DNA from: Lumbricus terrestris
Lineage: Eukaryota; Annelida; Clitellata; Crassiclitellata; Lumbricidae
Direction: 5' to 3'
DNA length: 64,000 nt
Assembly: GCA_949752735.1 (NCBI GenBank)
Contig: OX457037.1
Span: 39,646,296-39,710,295, forward strand
Part shown: positions 1 to 12,750 of the stretch, in pieces
How the letters are laid out: the number at the start of each line of letters is the position of its first letter
Numbering within the stretch: position 1 is the first letter of the stretch
Position numbers and translations under genes: made by a program
The notes under the pieces: model-generated
Told to the model about the DNA's origin: nothing
What the model saw: only the letters and a program-made list of their open reading frames with translations
The model's database searches: none

Positions 1-288
1 ATTTTGAATTTAGTTCAGTTTGGCAAGCACATAAAACGATGTCTCCAATTTCAGAAATTTTATACAGGTATACATTCATGGAATTTGGTGCAGAACAATT
101 GATAAACGATTAATTATATTATAGGATGGGAAATTTAGTTGATATACAGGTGGATAAATATTTTATCCTTTTATTTTGAATGTTTGATGACCTGGTAATT
201 TAAGAGAAATCTTGTTCTTGTATTGCACAGCAGTTATGTGTTTTATATGTTCAGAATAGACAGAACTTATTTGATCATCAAATAGTAG

Positions 289-3200
289 ACGTGTTTTGAT
301 TCAATTGAGAAATTGAATGTTGTATTCGAAGGATTGCTTCTAAAGACGAAATCACATGAGGTGGCAACACTGTCGGCGAGCATGTCGCGTGTTATTGGTG
401 TTGTGAACAGTGGTCTAAACGACTCGGATCGCGCTCATGAGCGCCATGTTCATGGAATGCACAAGGGCCTCAACAAGTGCCTAACAAAGTGCGAAGAAGT
501 TAGGGTCAGTGTGATCTAGGATCATTTTATTTTGCTGATTTCAGTTCAATTTCACTTGTATAAGCGATAATAAATGTGAACATATTTCTACCGTTCTCAA
601 AAGTCAATTTTGGTTGTGACAACTGATTAGGTGACAATTGATTACCTGTAATAATCAGCGCCTTTCCCTTTGCCATTGTTTGGGGTATGGCTCTATATAA
701 ATCATCATTATTATCGAATGTTTTTATTAATTTTTTATTAAGTGCACTTAACTCGTGCTATGAAAAGCATGGTGAGGTGATGTAATGCTGAATCTGTTTA
801 TGTGGGGCATCTTCTGTGTGTGTCTGACCAATTCTGTCAGAATTGGATGTCAGACAACTACACACTGATACCTGTGTAAGGAACCAATGTGCATGTGCTG
901 AACAAGCCATTTGAAAAGCATGACCATATACGAAGTTGTGAGATGTTGGATATTGCAACGTTGATAAAAGGTGGGAGCATGATAGAGTCAGATTTACCTT
1001 TTGGTTATTGAATGGGTGAACCATTCTCCAGTGGCCGTGCTCTCTGTCTGACACCTGGCCATGATCTTCCACGTGGAAATTGGTCAATGCTAAATCGCAT
1101 TAGAACTGGGCAAGGATGTTGTGCTGCTAACATGGTTATATGGAGACAGGCTTCCGACCCACTGTGTAACTGTGGTGAAATGCAGGCAATGTCACACATC
1201 GTAAATTACTGTAAAATAACTCACTTTCCTGGTGGTTTAACCGCCTTGCATGTGGCTGATGAGGCTGCTGTTCTGTGGCTTGATGCGTTCTGCAAAAGGC
1301 TAAATAAATAACAATTGAATGGGTAGAGATTGCATCATTTGATGTGACGAGGTATATGTTGGAGCAATCATTTACGATATGTGGCATTGGTAATGTCATG
1401 AATAGCTGTATGTAGCAACTGCTGAAGTCTTCAAAGATGACGAACTAAGCTGACTATTTCTGGAATTACTGTTTGATTGACTCCTATTAAACAGTTTATG
1501 TGTTGTTTATTGAATAAGATAATGTTTTTGGTTTACCGTGTTTCATAGACCAACTGTCGTCATGTGAAAGTTTGTGATAATGCTAAGTGAATTCTGTTAT
1601 GGAAGCTCCATACATTTGTGTTACCTGTTAGGTTTCCAAATGAAAGTTGAGCTATTTCATTGTTTACAAACAGCCTGACCAATGTGTGCGTTTGTTCTTG
1701 TAGGATGCAGAAGTTTGTCGAATATTTGATTTCAACCAGCAAGTCATTACTGAGGATATGAATGGCATTCTAGCAGCCCTGAATTTGCTGACAACTGACT
1801 TAGAAAGCCTGAGGAGGACCTTATTTGAACAGGTGAGCATAGTGACTCTGAATAACTTCAGTCTTGAATTTAGCGCATTTACTCATTGTCCCGTTTAGCA
1901 AATCGCCAAGAATTTTCTATGTGCCTTACACGTGAAATACAAGTGTGTTATTTTTTTTACTTTATAGATGAATCGTCAGCAGCAGATGACTAAAGAGTTT
2001 GTCGCCGGTCAATTAAGTTGTCTGGCAGACTGTCGAAACTGGATGAATTCATTTGCTGATCAACAGGTGGCAGCAGTTGAGAATCAAGTTCGGCAGCAAC
2101 AGGAATTTGCAGTAGCACAATCTAAGCTGAATCAGGTTTGTTGAAGAGCAATTTTACGAGGTTATGGAAGCCGTTTCATCCGGTTAATCTGCTGCTTACT
2201 TGTAGCGGCTTCATGTGTTATGACATTACATGTTTTAGGTTGTTTAAGTCTGAATCTGTGTCAATGGTTCTTGAAACTTATTTCTTCAGGATTTTAGCTT
2301 AAGTGCACACTTAATTTTTAAAGGTTTCCCTTTCCTGCACTGCTTGTTTCTTACTTTGTAATCGTAATCTCCAAATTTCTAAATCACCACTTGAAAGCCA
2401 AGCGCAGGGCACCAGTCTATTCACAAGCTATGACTGAGTGCTTTGACCTTGGACAAAAATTGCTCTTTCTCAACATGGAAAAGTCTGTTGATTAACTTGC
2501 AGTTTTTCAGTATTGGTATCGGGTCATTTTGTGTTGATGTGTACGTCTTGTATTTGTAGAGTCTAATGGCAGAAATGATCGAGAAAATGACGAAAATGAT
2601 CCATGAAGCCGGTGATCAACAAGAGACCCTTGTTTCAACACACGTTCAACAGGTGCAATGTGCATTGACTTCACTACTTCATTTAGCATGCGTGCATGCA
2701 AATAAAAATTACTTTCTCATTTTATGCCATACCGTGCATCTGATTGTATCACTATAATAAGGCGTCCATTGTCTATATCTATAGAATAAAGATTGTGAAT
2801 TTGTCCGTCTCCATGTTATATAAATTAAATATTATAATGACGTATATTCTGTGCTATTTTTGCAGAAAAATTTAATGCAATCATTCAATATTAGCTGGCA
2901 TCATGAATTTTTGAAAGAAAGTGCAGTAACTAACTAATTTTTGGCAGTTTTTGTCATGCTTTACATAACTGTTATTGATCAAATTAATTGAAAAGTTAAA
3001 CATACAAGATAAATCGATTTAAAAAAAATTTAAATTCCAACCCTACTGTTAAGTAACGGCGATTGTGCCAGTGTATGTATGTTCATTTGTGTGTTTGTAT
3101 TAATATATATTATTAAGTATATATATTGTGTAAATATTTATTTATGTATTTAATATTTATTCTGTTTGGTGCTTTTATGTGTTCAGGTGACAGGTGATTT

Positions 3201-6200
3201 GACACAGATAAAAGATGCTACTAAACAGTACCAGAATGAGTCAACTCAGTGAGTTTTGATTTAACTTGATTTAACTATGCTGTATGGTTTAACTGTGCTG
3301 TATGGAGTGCTTCTGGTGTGTTCTTAGGCTTTACTTTTTGCCATATATATTTAATCCAGCTCATTTTTTTCTCCAAGGGAATAAATTAATTATCTTTTAT
3401 TTTATTATATTAGTTTGCATCATGCACAACTTTAGCCGTCTGAGAGCAAGAGAACTTTTGTTTTGCTGAGAAAGCATATTTTATGTGTGCGTACATTTTT
3501 CAGCTGATCAGTCAAAGGTGTTTGTGAGGCCTATGTGTTTCAGATTGGTTTTTATTTGTACCAATGTTTTAAATAGATTTGTGAGTTACTAATTACAGTT
3601 TATAATATTCCTCTGCTATAGTTATTATTGGGCAGCTGTTAAAAATATAGTCCAGGTGACTGTTGTTGTGGGACTATTTTTTTTGAATGCACCACTTCTT
3701 TCTTCAGTGCTTATTATACACTATATTAGGGCCCCCAGAAATTTGCGCCAAAAAAGTGAAAAAAATGCGCACCAAAAACAATAAATTTGCGCGAATTTTG
3801 CGGAAGTTAAGAAATCAAAATGTTGGCTATTTTTTCTTTGAATCACAGCACTAAAGTATCTAACAGTGTTTTTGTCATTTAATGTAAAGCTTTGGCGTTC
3901 TAGAAATTAGACAATCAAGCCAAAAAGGCAGTTATAAAGTTCCTACAACCATAAGATTAATGTATTCAGACGATCGCAAATAATTTGAATTTTGCAAGAT
4001 TTTCACCCACCGAAATCTACGCACATTACAAATGTAACTTCAAAATAGTATTGTATATGCCTATATTATAATGAATCACAAAGTTACACAACGTGCTGAG
4101 TGCTAGCTGTCCGTCTTTGTGTGCACGCCTGACGCCTATAGATTAAATGCGTTCGTTCTGTCATAAGCCGAGACAGCAAGCGACGCTCCTGTGTGACCGC
4201 TTTGAGAAACTTCGTCTAACACATTTTATTGTGTGGCCGTGAAGTTCTGGAATTTTTTATACTATAAGTTTGTGCGTTACTACCAAAAATATCGATCTTT
4301 AACTAAAAATTCGTCAATGATTTCATCCCATTCGGCGGTCGCCATTTTGATTATCGCACATCGGTCGTTGTTGTTATGTTGAACTGTCATGGGCCGCGGT
4401 GATTTTAAGTCAATCAAAGCCCAATTTAGATAAATTAGCAAGATTTTGTCAAAATTTGCGCTAAAATCGCGCGGATTGCCAATTTTTGCGCTGTTGCGCT
4501 AAACCTGGAAATTTGCGCAAAAATTGCGCGGCGCAAGATCGCGAATTTCTGGGGGCCCTAACTATATGGATGGTATGCAATGCAATTTATTTAATTCTTT
4601 ATTTCTTAGAGCTGAAGAAGATCAGTTTATTTACATAGCTCCATAAAACTTCCTTCACCTCTCCTCTTGCGGTGGTGTAGTCGTTGCCTTGGAGCCAGAA
4701 GGTTCGAATCCACATCAAGTCGCCGTGTAGGGACCTTGAGCAAGTCCACTCACAATTGCTTCGGCGTGACTCCGATGCAGCTGTAGTCGGGAGCACCTCT
4801 GAGTAGAGAGCTTGAAGGGGTGCTATAAAGATGGATAATTAACAAATATAAACTCAAGATATTTATTTTGCTGTATATTGAGCTTTTTTTAAAGGTGTAT
4901 TGTACACTTTCGAATTGATACACTTTCAGCATACTGGACAGATTTGTTGAGATGTCTGAGACGGGCCGTGATGATCTGGTGACATCGACTCAGACGAACG
5001 ACACACAGTCGGAAGAGTTGATTGGTGGCCTCCTGGTTTCCGTCGGCAACGGACAGGAAGGAATTGGAAAAATCAATGCCGTGTCAAAGAAATTTTGCAA
5101 AGATGCCGAAGAGGTAATCGAATTTGATTGTGCAACGTAGTTACAACAATGCTAGTAGCATCGCGCTTGCTGGAATTCCCAGCCTACAAAGTGTCTGGAA
5201 GCAGTTCTATCCTTGTGGTTAAATTGAACCTCTGGTCTTGTGAGTTCAATGCCAGCATGTTATCCAATGGACCACTGCTTCTCAATCTTTTATGACTACA
5301 GAATCATTTTGGATCTGAAAGTTTTTGACAGAACATAAAAAGTGTGTTCACTGTTCTGGTATTGTGTTTGTTGACAGTGATCGCGATATATTAATTTTAA
5401 ATCCATGAAAATTGGGTCAGACATTTAAGGATTTTTCCATGGGACCTGTTGCGTCTTTGCCTTGGATTTCAGATTTATTGAGGTAACAACACAGAATTCA
5501 AGCAATGTCAATTTTATCTGATTTTCTCACATTACCTTTTCTTTCACCTGGGGTTCCATAGAACACACATTTTAGAACCCATGTGCTGGATTATCGCTTA
5601 CCTCATAAATTCAGGGTCAAATTGAAACTTTCGGTGATTAAGATTGGAAATTTTGTGAAAACTCTTGAACTGTAAATTTTCTAGAACTCTTTGTGAAATT
5701 GTTTTCCCAGCTTATGGCTGAGTAATGAGCAATGTCCATTTTGCTGTAGGCTTGGAAGAGTCACACAGATTTCTCGGTCAACATGTTGAAACAGCACAAG
5801 GATCTTGTAGATACAACGCTCCAGACTCATGCTGAAGGGTCACAGGTTAGAGATAATTATGCAATCCGTTGGAATTGGATTACTAAGTGAAATTCTTGGA
5901 AGTTCTGATAACAGAAACCTGTGAAATATTGTGGTTGAGATGTTGGACTTCTGCATGTTCTACATACATGTATGTGACAACCTTCTGTAGGAGGATGCAG
6001 TTAATTGCGTAGTGCCCATGTTATTCACAATGAATAATTGGTAATGTTTGAATGGTTATACACAGACGTGAAGAACAGAAGGCTGCTGGTTTGATAAGGT
6101 TGACTCATCCGTTCCCTCGCTAGGGGCATTGGTAAAATGATTAGCAGGAGGGTAGATCAGGGATCATAACAGGTTGCCAATATAGTTATAAAATCAACTT

Positions 6201-9200
6201 GTTTAACTTGTTGTCATGCATTCCTACTATTCAATATTTAAAATTGTGTACTGTGGTTTTCCAGACTTCTTCTTCTTTTCCTTCAGGCTTGAATTAATCC
6301 CTCTTTACGGAGGGGTCAGCCACTTTGATCCTCCTCTTCCATTTTCCTCTGTCTTCAGGGTCTTCATTTTTCACTTTGATGTGTTTCATGTCCTCATGAT
6401 CATGGTTTTCCAGACTTAATTGTATAAAAATTAACATTCTTGTCTTAAGTATCCGTGCTTGTCGCAAGACTTCATGAATACAACTTTTGGCTGCTGTCAG
6501 ATGATGAGTATTTTGGGCTGTTGTTCCTGAGCGGGCACTGTTCTACCGATTAGGATTGAAAATGACCAGAGTTGACTGCCGCTAATCTTGTTGGTCAGTT
6601 GGCAGTGATGACTGAGCAGCGTAAGAGTTGGCACAGATTATGGATTTCTGTTGGCCACGGAAGAAGAGGCTTGAGCTAATCTCTTCTTCAATGCACCAAT
6701 AGAACAAGACTGTTTACCGTATTCTTATGAGCGTAACGGTGTCCTGATGACTCCTTTGGTAATCTGATGACAGCAGCCATGTAATTATCTTTACTAAATC
6801 TGATCTATTTCAATGGTTATGATTTTACAGTCAGAGGAGGTATGTGGAAAGTGAATCATTATGTAGCTCAATGATTCTTTGTTGGTTGCAGGCTTTGTCT
6901 ATCAAAACAGTTTCTATGGTTCGTGACCTTGATGCCCAGCAGGCCGCAGAGTTTGCTGCTTTTGAAGCGAAACTTGTTGCCGAGCAGACGAGCGTTGTGC
7001 TACTGGATGAGCAGCGTAGGAACTGGAAACAGCGAACTGTTTGTGGACTTGAAAACTGCACGACTGCTGTCGATCAATTCCTCACCGAAGAACTTCAGAA
7101 AGATATTCCGACGGGTAAGTGAATTGCTGTTGAAACTGGGTTTTCTTTACTCAGATCAGTGTACTGGAATCAGGTTTTTTAGTTGCATAATTTAAAAGAT
7201 CTTATGTGAGTGCTAAACTGTTAATGCTCCAGCACTAGCTGATTTAGGATATGACAACTTACATGCAACAAATATTGATTGATTGATTGACCAAACTTTG
7301 GTTCCTGTTCAGAACGGTTTGTGCAGACAATTCGGAGCGAATAAATTTTTTTACTTCAGTTGGATTGATGAACATATTTTTGCTTAAATAGAAGTTGGAT
7401 TGATGAAAAATATTCTTGCTAAAGAGAAGTTGGGTAAATAGTAATTCTCCTTGCTTTAGTAGAAGTGGATACATGGAAATAATCCTTGCATCAATAAAAG
7501 TTGGATTTGTGAAAGCAATTGTTGCTCAAAATTTATAGAAGTTGGTTTGATGAAAATAATTCTTTCTTCAAAAGAATTGAAGTTGAGTTGACAAGAAAAA
7601 AATGAAGTTTGACCGCTCCGAATTGTCCAGAACCATGTACGACACATTGATTTTCCATTTGCTCGTTTTACATTTGTTACTTCTGTGTATCTCGGATTCA
7701 TGTCTATCTTGTAAATTGTTATTTGAAGTTGTGCCATGTTGTTTACAAGTTGTTTTGTGAGGTTTGTGCTAAAATGTTACTACAGGGCAGTTGAATTATC
7801 GGGAACGAAATATATGTTAACTGAACGAGTCACTAAAGATCATTTATGTTTGGCCTTATTTTAGTTTTCTTATCATTTATTTGTATATGGACCAGTATAA
7901 TTGTTTAATCATTTTATACTTTAATTGCCTTGTTGCTATGTAGCTGTAATCTATGTTAATGAGTGTACATAGCTAAGAGGGACTCTGGTATTATGTTTAC
8001 TACGTACGCTGTACATAGATCTGTGAAATGTGTCTTGTTGGGTTTTAGATCAATAAAGACAATGTCGATAATGCAATGTTAACGATGATAATATTGTCCA
8101 CTTCTTTTCTAAGTAGTCAGATGGCAAACTAACTTGATTTGTAGCATAATGGCATAATTCTGTTTGGAAACAAATTTAATTTGGCAGAAATATATTGTTG
8201 GTAATACAGCGCTTGAATGTAATGGCAATGTTTCTATGCATTATTATAAATTTCAGAAATCATTTGAGATTCTGAATGCTTTAGGTACCACACCGCAGAG
8301 GAGAGAATTTCAGTATCCACGACAGTTGACAAAAACTGGAGACCACGGCCAGATCCTGGAAGTCTTTCGCGCTAAGTACTTCACCGACGAAGCCGCCAAC
8401 ACGGCCCTTCCATACGACAGTGAACACGAGGTCAGTTTGTTTATATGCAGCTTACTGGGAATTATGCAGGACCTGTATGAAGCGCAAAAGGACAACTTGC
8501 TTTTGTTACAAGCTTTCATGCCAAATACTGTGTGAATGAAGTATTGAAGCAGCTGTGCCAAACTGATTGTCGAATCTAATCTGATTACTTCAGTGCTCAG
8601 TGTCATTAGTTTCTTTACAGATGAACGTTGGATGTTCCTAGTGAACTTGAGCGTCACTTGGGAAAGAGCCTAGAAACTCAATGTCTTGTCTACGTATTTA
8701 TTTAGGTGTTGCTTACAGATTCATGAACTTGCACTTTTGACCATTTAGGTTGGAAAAGCGCTCTTATAGGAGTGACTTGCAAGTAGACACTAACTATGTC
8801 CTAAGTGGACACTAACTATGTCCTAAGTGGACACTAACTGTGTCCTAAGTGAACACTATAACTATGTCCTAAGTGGACACTATAACTATGTCCTAAGTGG
8901 ACACTAACTGTGTCCTAAGTGGACACTAACTGTGTCCTAAGTGAACACTATAACTATGTCCTAAGTGGACACTAACTGTGTCCTAAGTGGACACTAACTA
9001 TATCCTAAGTGGACACTATAACTATGTCCTAAGTGGACACTAACTGTGTCCTAAGTGGACACTATAACTATGTCCTAAGTGGACACTAACTGTGTCCTAA
9101 GTGGACACTAACTATATCCTAAGTGGACACTATGACAGCAGACTGACGAGCAAAAACGGAACCTCAAAAGTCCAATGAACCGAGTAAGCTTGGTGAAACG

Positions 9201-10697
9201 CACAAATGCACTTGACCAGACTCTAAAACCTCACAACCCTAACTACGAGTTCATGTGTAGTTTTAGCCGCCATTTTAAGTCTAGACTGCGGATGCTTTGC
9301 ACGGTTTGATAGGCTGTCATGTACTTATAATCCCATTCCCATGGTTTTTGAAGATGTCCGCCGGTGAGGTTCGTACAACGGACGAGCGGTCCTTTCCTCT
9401 CCAGAACATCCTCAACTTCAATCCAGAAGCTCCAGTCGATGGAAACGAATGTCACGACATGTCGGATGATTCCGCAGTAAGCGCTACATCCACGATTTCA
9501 TCGAACTTTGACCAGCAAAGCAACGAAATAGTTAGTATTCTCTTCGTGTTAGAGATTGCGTTAATCAGCAAGGTTGCAACATCTTTGAGTGGTATTTAAC
9601 CCTTTGCTGATCAAGGGTATAAGGGGATTTCCCACGCCATTCACTGCATTTTCGTAGGTAAAGAGTTAAAGGGTGCTATGCTAAGCGTCTAGATACCATC
9701 CTGAACTAGTTTGTATGATTTTAATTGGCATCCAACACCTGTGCAGCTTGTTAAACAGTTAATTGTTGAATGAACATTCTTTGTAGGATTCATTTTCGTT
9801 TAATTGGCTTTTTTCGTAATTTTGTGCCATTCTTAGTCAAGCTAATTATCTATATAGTAAGTCTTATTTAATAATAAACTTGCATCTGGAAGCCCTGGGC
9901 TATGACTCCAGTGCCCAGCTTTTCCATTAATGACTTTTAACCAAGCAGGCAACATGCACATGTTGCTATCTCTGCTCATATATCAACTAAGCTGAGAGTG
10001 GAGTTACAGCATACCCGCCTTGCCCATACCAGGCTGGGCGGGCTGCAGAAGTTGGTTTTTCCTAATTAATTTTAATGATGCTATTTAATTAATTTAATAA
10101 TTTTCACTATATAACATAATGGTTAGTCTGGCTAGATTTAATCAAGTTTAATAATATTTGTTATTGGGATTTCAGAAATTAGGTCACAGACAAATGAATG
10201 GTCGATATTTTAAAGCTGAAAGCAATGACTGCAGATGCGCTGTGTATGAGTTTAGTTTAATTTCAGCATAGTAAAGATTACATGAGGCCTCGTATACACA
10301 CTATACATGTAGCTTCGAATTCATGTTAAATTCATGCTTCTAGCATTATCATTAATTATTTTAAATTGCTAATTAATGTTTGATTTTATAACTTCTGATA
10401 TTACTTATTTTTCCTGCTCTTTTGTCTGCCATATCTTGGCGTCCTCTCGTAATTGACATCTTAGCGTAGTTGTTCTATTAGTGCATAGTTCTGTCAGCAT
10501 GGTCTATAATTTTAATTTAATGTCCACTTTAGGATAGCAACGACAAGGAGAACAAGGAAAACAAGAAGAGTTCAAAAACACGACACGGATCAAAGACAAA
10601 GATGTCCGACACACCATTGTCCAGATCCCTCGCTCCTTCCAACAAGGGGTCAGTGCAGAAGTTGGTGGGGTCGGTTAAAAAGCAAGAATCACTTTAA
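289..10697 (+). CDS. KIF11: Kinesin-5 motor KIF11/Eg5, C-terminal half (5' part outside window)
   Basis: Plus-end-directed tetrameric kinesin that slides antiparallel microtubules apart to make the bipolar spindle. Exons read: 289-504 (start uncertain), 1704-1832, 1968-2135, 2560-2652, 3187-3248, 4930-5113, 5750-5845, 6892-7114, 8285-8430, 9354-9530 (or -9476), 10533-10697; all have AG/GT borders and compatible phases, giving about 552 residues. The diagnostic part is the BimC-box region spanning the 7114/8285 junction, LQKDIPTGTTPQRREF, which closely matches vertebrate Eg5 (DIPTGTTPQR); the threonine in it is the conserved CDK1 site of the family. Upstream exons encode a hydrophilic, Gln/Glu-rich helical stalk. 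The last exon has two KEN tripeptides (DKENKEN), possible APC/C degrons (inference), and a basic Ser/Lys tail. The motor domain must lie left of the window. Introns at 5114-5749, 5846-6891 and 7115-8284 hold nothing I recognise. Confidence 0.93.
1012..1311 (+). pseudogene. Non-LTR retrotransposon ORF2 C-terminal fragment
   Basis: Open frame inside a KIF11 intron ending in the typical C-terminal block of an invertebrate LINE: LPRGNWSMLNRIRTGQG, then a Cys/His knuckle (CNCGEMQAMSHIVNYC) and HFPGGLTALHVADEAAV, stop at 1309-1311. A stop codon sits directly before the ATG, and no reverse-transcriptase motifs precede it, so this is a 5'-truncated dead copy in the same orientation as the host gene. 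A related tail (FPGGMPVLHEAGEAAVEWL) occurs twice in the palindrome at 56-57 kb. The clade (RTE, Jockey or other) cannot be fixed from this fragment. Confidence 0.75.
2358..2445 (+). repeat. Dispersed repeat family B, fragment (KIF11 intron)
   Basis: Starts with TAATCGTAATCTCCAAATTT and continues with GAAAGCCAAGCGCAGGGCACC. Related copies lie at 12058, 38873, 39700, 58564 and 62425. The TCGTAA microsatellite-like edge suggests the tail of a retroposon. Family identity unknown. Confidence 0.6.
3727..4560. mobile_element. Non-autonomous DNA transposon, 834 bp, 7-bp TSD
   Basis: Terminal inverted repeats begin TAGGGCCCCCAGAAATT on both ends (right end reads AATTTCTGGGGGCCCTA). Both sides are flanked by ACTATAT (3720-3726 and 4561-4567). 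Subterminal sequence is rich in AAATTTGCGC-type motifs in both orientations. No transposase frame. It sits in the KIF11 intron between exons 3187-3248 and 4930-5113. The TIR looks hAT-like, but the duplication is 7 bp rather than 8, so the superfamily is open. Confidence 0.85.
4662..4830 (+). mobile_element. SINE family A, copy 1
   Basis: tRNA-derived head with a B-box-like GGTTCGAATCC and an upstream A-box-like GGTGTAGTCGTTGCC, followed by a central block (GGGACCTTGAGCAAGTCC) similar in style to the Deu/Nin-type core shared by several metazoan SINEs, then a body with GTCGGGAGCACCTCTGAGTAG and a tail GGTGCTATAAAG. Five further copies occur in the window at 24.3, 28.4, 33.1, 35.5 and 40.5 kb. 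The core comparison is from memory and needs an alignment. Confidence 0.75.
8783..9132. repeat. Minisatellite, 22/24-bp unit, about 15 copies (KIF11 intron)
   Basis: Tandem units of GGACACTAACTATGTCCTAAGT with two alternating variants (an extra TA, and TATG/TGTG changes). Each unit carries an internal GGACA...TGTCC inverted repeat, so both strands can form a row of short hairpins. The array lies in the intron between KIF11 exons 8285-8430 and 9354. Confidence 0.92.
9596..9669. mobile_element. Short TTAA-bounded palindromic element, copy 1
   Basis: 74 bp from TTAACCCTTTGCTGATCAAG to GTAGGTAAAGAGTTAA, near-palindromic at the ends. The internal GGGTATA...GGATTTCCCA...CCATTCACT matches the copy at 17049-17119 in the same order and 26742-26815 in reverse complement. 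TTAA plus CCCTTT ends are what a piggyBac-type miniature element would leave (inference). Confidence 0.65.
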
Positions 10698-10825
10698 GGA
10701 TGGAGATACACACTATCTCAGGACAAATGATCTGTTGAAGCAGGCTATCAGCTCTGCAATGTGTCTTGTAAAAAACTGAAGTTGTGGACAAGTTGTCAGT
10801 TAAGATTGCAAATGATTTTAACTTA

Positions 10826-10831
10826 AATAAA
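10826..10831 (+). terminator. KIF11 polyadenylation signal AATAAA
   Basis: First AATAAA after the KIF11 stop codon at 10695-10697, giving a 3' UTR of about 150 nt. Confidence 0.7.
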
Positions 10832-11086
10832 GTTTTATGACAGACTTGGAAAACTGGTGAAAATGTTCCACATATATGTGTTGCGTATTTGCAATTTTTT
10901 GCGACAGCCCAGTTTGTGAGGTGTTTAACAAAGCATTTTCAAGCAGCACTGGTGGAATTCTGCAGTTCCGGATGCTTATTTGGTCTGCTTTCTTAATACA
11001 CGTAGGATTGAATTGTGTTAGCCATTGTGTTCGTATTCTGCATTTATGTTTGCTATCGCTTAGCTGAGAAATCTAGTGGTCTCCCA

Positions 11087-11515
11087 TCCAATATATTACG
11101 TGTGCAAAGAAATCGTATTTTCATTCCCTATGTTACAACTCGTGCATTTTTTAGCCCTGCGCGTACATACCAATAAGCTTCTCTATCCCATTACAAAGGC
11201 TAATTAGCTAAAGTCATCCATAAAGCATTTATTTTACAGTAAGCTACTATTTATTTTTGTTAAGCATCATATTTGCTTGCTAAAATTTGTTAGCCATCAT
11301 GGTTTATTGTTTAGATCTGAAGAGAATATAATTTTGATGTAGTCAAATGCTATCGGACGACTATAGGATAATACAGAGTTATAAATAGGTTAATGTAGAC
11401 ATCATAATTACCAAGAGACATTTATTTTGTGCGTGTACAATTTGCCGAGACCCCTCGTGCTGTCCGCAATTCACGTAAATTCGGTGACCCCCTCCTTGCG
11501 TACGTAACCTATGGA
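11087..11515. mobile_element. Non-autonomous DNA transposon-like repeat, copy 1
   Basis: Ends are imperfect inverted repeats: left TCCAATATATTACGTGTGCA, right (reverse complement) TCCATAGGTTACGTACGCAA. The interior (AAATCGTATTTTCA, CTAAAATTTGTTA, GTAGTCAAATG, TATAAATAGG) recurs in the same order at 36267-36802. No coding frame and no clear target-site duplication. Confidence 0.65.
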
Positions 11516-12057
11516 CACTGAACAGTCTCTAAGTTCATAACACTTGTGTTCATTGCCTAGTTTGCTGTTAAGTAACAAATTCACTTAATAAATACCTTGT
11601 GTAATAGTTCTAAGAACCTCGAGGAAATCCTTCGCGTGACTGCATAGCACTGCTGGTTGATGCCTAGTGATTACACAATGCTATTGTTATGAATAAATGG
11701 CCAGCAAGTTGTATTTATAAAATACTAGTGTCAGGTCCTTAAAATCTGACTTCCAGTATTTTTTGTAGGTAAGCTTCTGGTTGTCATAGGAGTGTGCTTG
11801 TGAAAATGCTTATTGAAACTTTGTTTCGTGGATGACTGTGCTGCATTTTAACATAAATTATGAAGGAATATTCACGGAAGCACTTTGTCGTAATGTCAAT
11901 TCCGATACAGCATGCATGGTCTGAGAAATAAGCTGGAATTTTAATGCTGCTTTAAAAAATACATCCTTACATTTGCCAATACGGTGTCAAGGCACTCGCC
12001 TTAATTTTCGTGGTAGCAAGGGCAGTGTTTGTGCCTTTGAAATGTGTGATGCAACTT

Positions 12058-12190
12058 TGAAATCGTAACCTCGACACTTCTACAGCGCCCACAAAAGCGA
12101 AGTCGCGGGAACCAGCTTATTCACAGGCGCTTAATCAAAACAAAATCGATAGGCAGCGGGTCAAGTCCGGAGAGTCAAGCAGGCAGAAAT
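12058..12190 (+). repeat. Dispersed repeat family B
   Basis: AATCGTAACCTCGACACTTC, then CAGCGCCCACAAAAGCGAAG and AAAACAAAATCGATAGGCAG. Closest relatives are at 38873 and 39700, which extend further to the right. Confidence 0.75.
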
Positions 12191-12610
12191 GTATAAGTTT
12201 CAAAGCTGTAAAGAAATTGTTAACCTACTATTACGGTACTTGTTGGATGCACTTTATAAGAGTGATTCATAATTCCTCAAACATTGTGCATTTATGGTCA
12301 AAACCAGCTTCATGTATTGGGTAGATAAATATATTGGGTAACTGCTGGCAAGTCATACATCTCTAAATTAGAAGAAAAAATGTTTTCTATAGATAAAATT
12401 AAGTGAAAGCTCTTCAAATAGAACAAAATCATCTTGCTAGTTGAACATATCAATTTGACGAAAACATTTTTGCGACTTAAAAACAAGATTACTGTGCACT
12501 GTTTAAAATGCAGAACTTACGCTCGCAGAAATTATTGATTTTGAGAAGCCAAGTGTATATCAAATTTTTTCATCGGCTAGGAAGGTTTTATGGGCCACCT
12601 GTACACGGCA

Positions 12611-12750
12611 GGCAGGCCACAGCAGTATGGCAAGACATGAAAAATTGATTGTCCTATTTGCTGTCAAGCATGTGATATCAGGCAGGCCACAGCAGTATGG
12701 CAAGACATGAAAATTTGATTGTCCTATTTGCTGTTAAACATGCGATATTA
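12611..12750. repeat. 70-bp perfect-register tandem duplication
   Basis: Two head-to-tail copies, 12611-12680 and 12681-12750, each starting GGCAGGCCACAGCAGTATGG and ending with ATGYGATATYA. They differ at only a handful of bases, so the duplication is recent. Confidence 0.9.

Noticed and set aside
19..67. Possible additional KIF11 exon at the left edge
   Set aside because: AG and GT borders exist, but its phase does not join the exon at 289 in any frame without a stop.
4670..4740. tRNA gene
   Set aside because: B-box and A-box-like motifs belong to the SINE head; no cloverleaf with acceptor stem is evident and five sister copies exist.
6230..6420. Possible retrotransposon remnant in KIF11 intron (CTTCTTCTTTTCCTTCAGGC)
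   Set aside because: Style resembles ends of some invertebrate LINEs, but there is no coding motif or second copy here.
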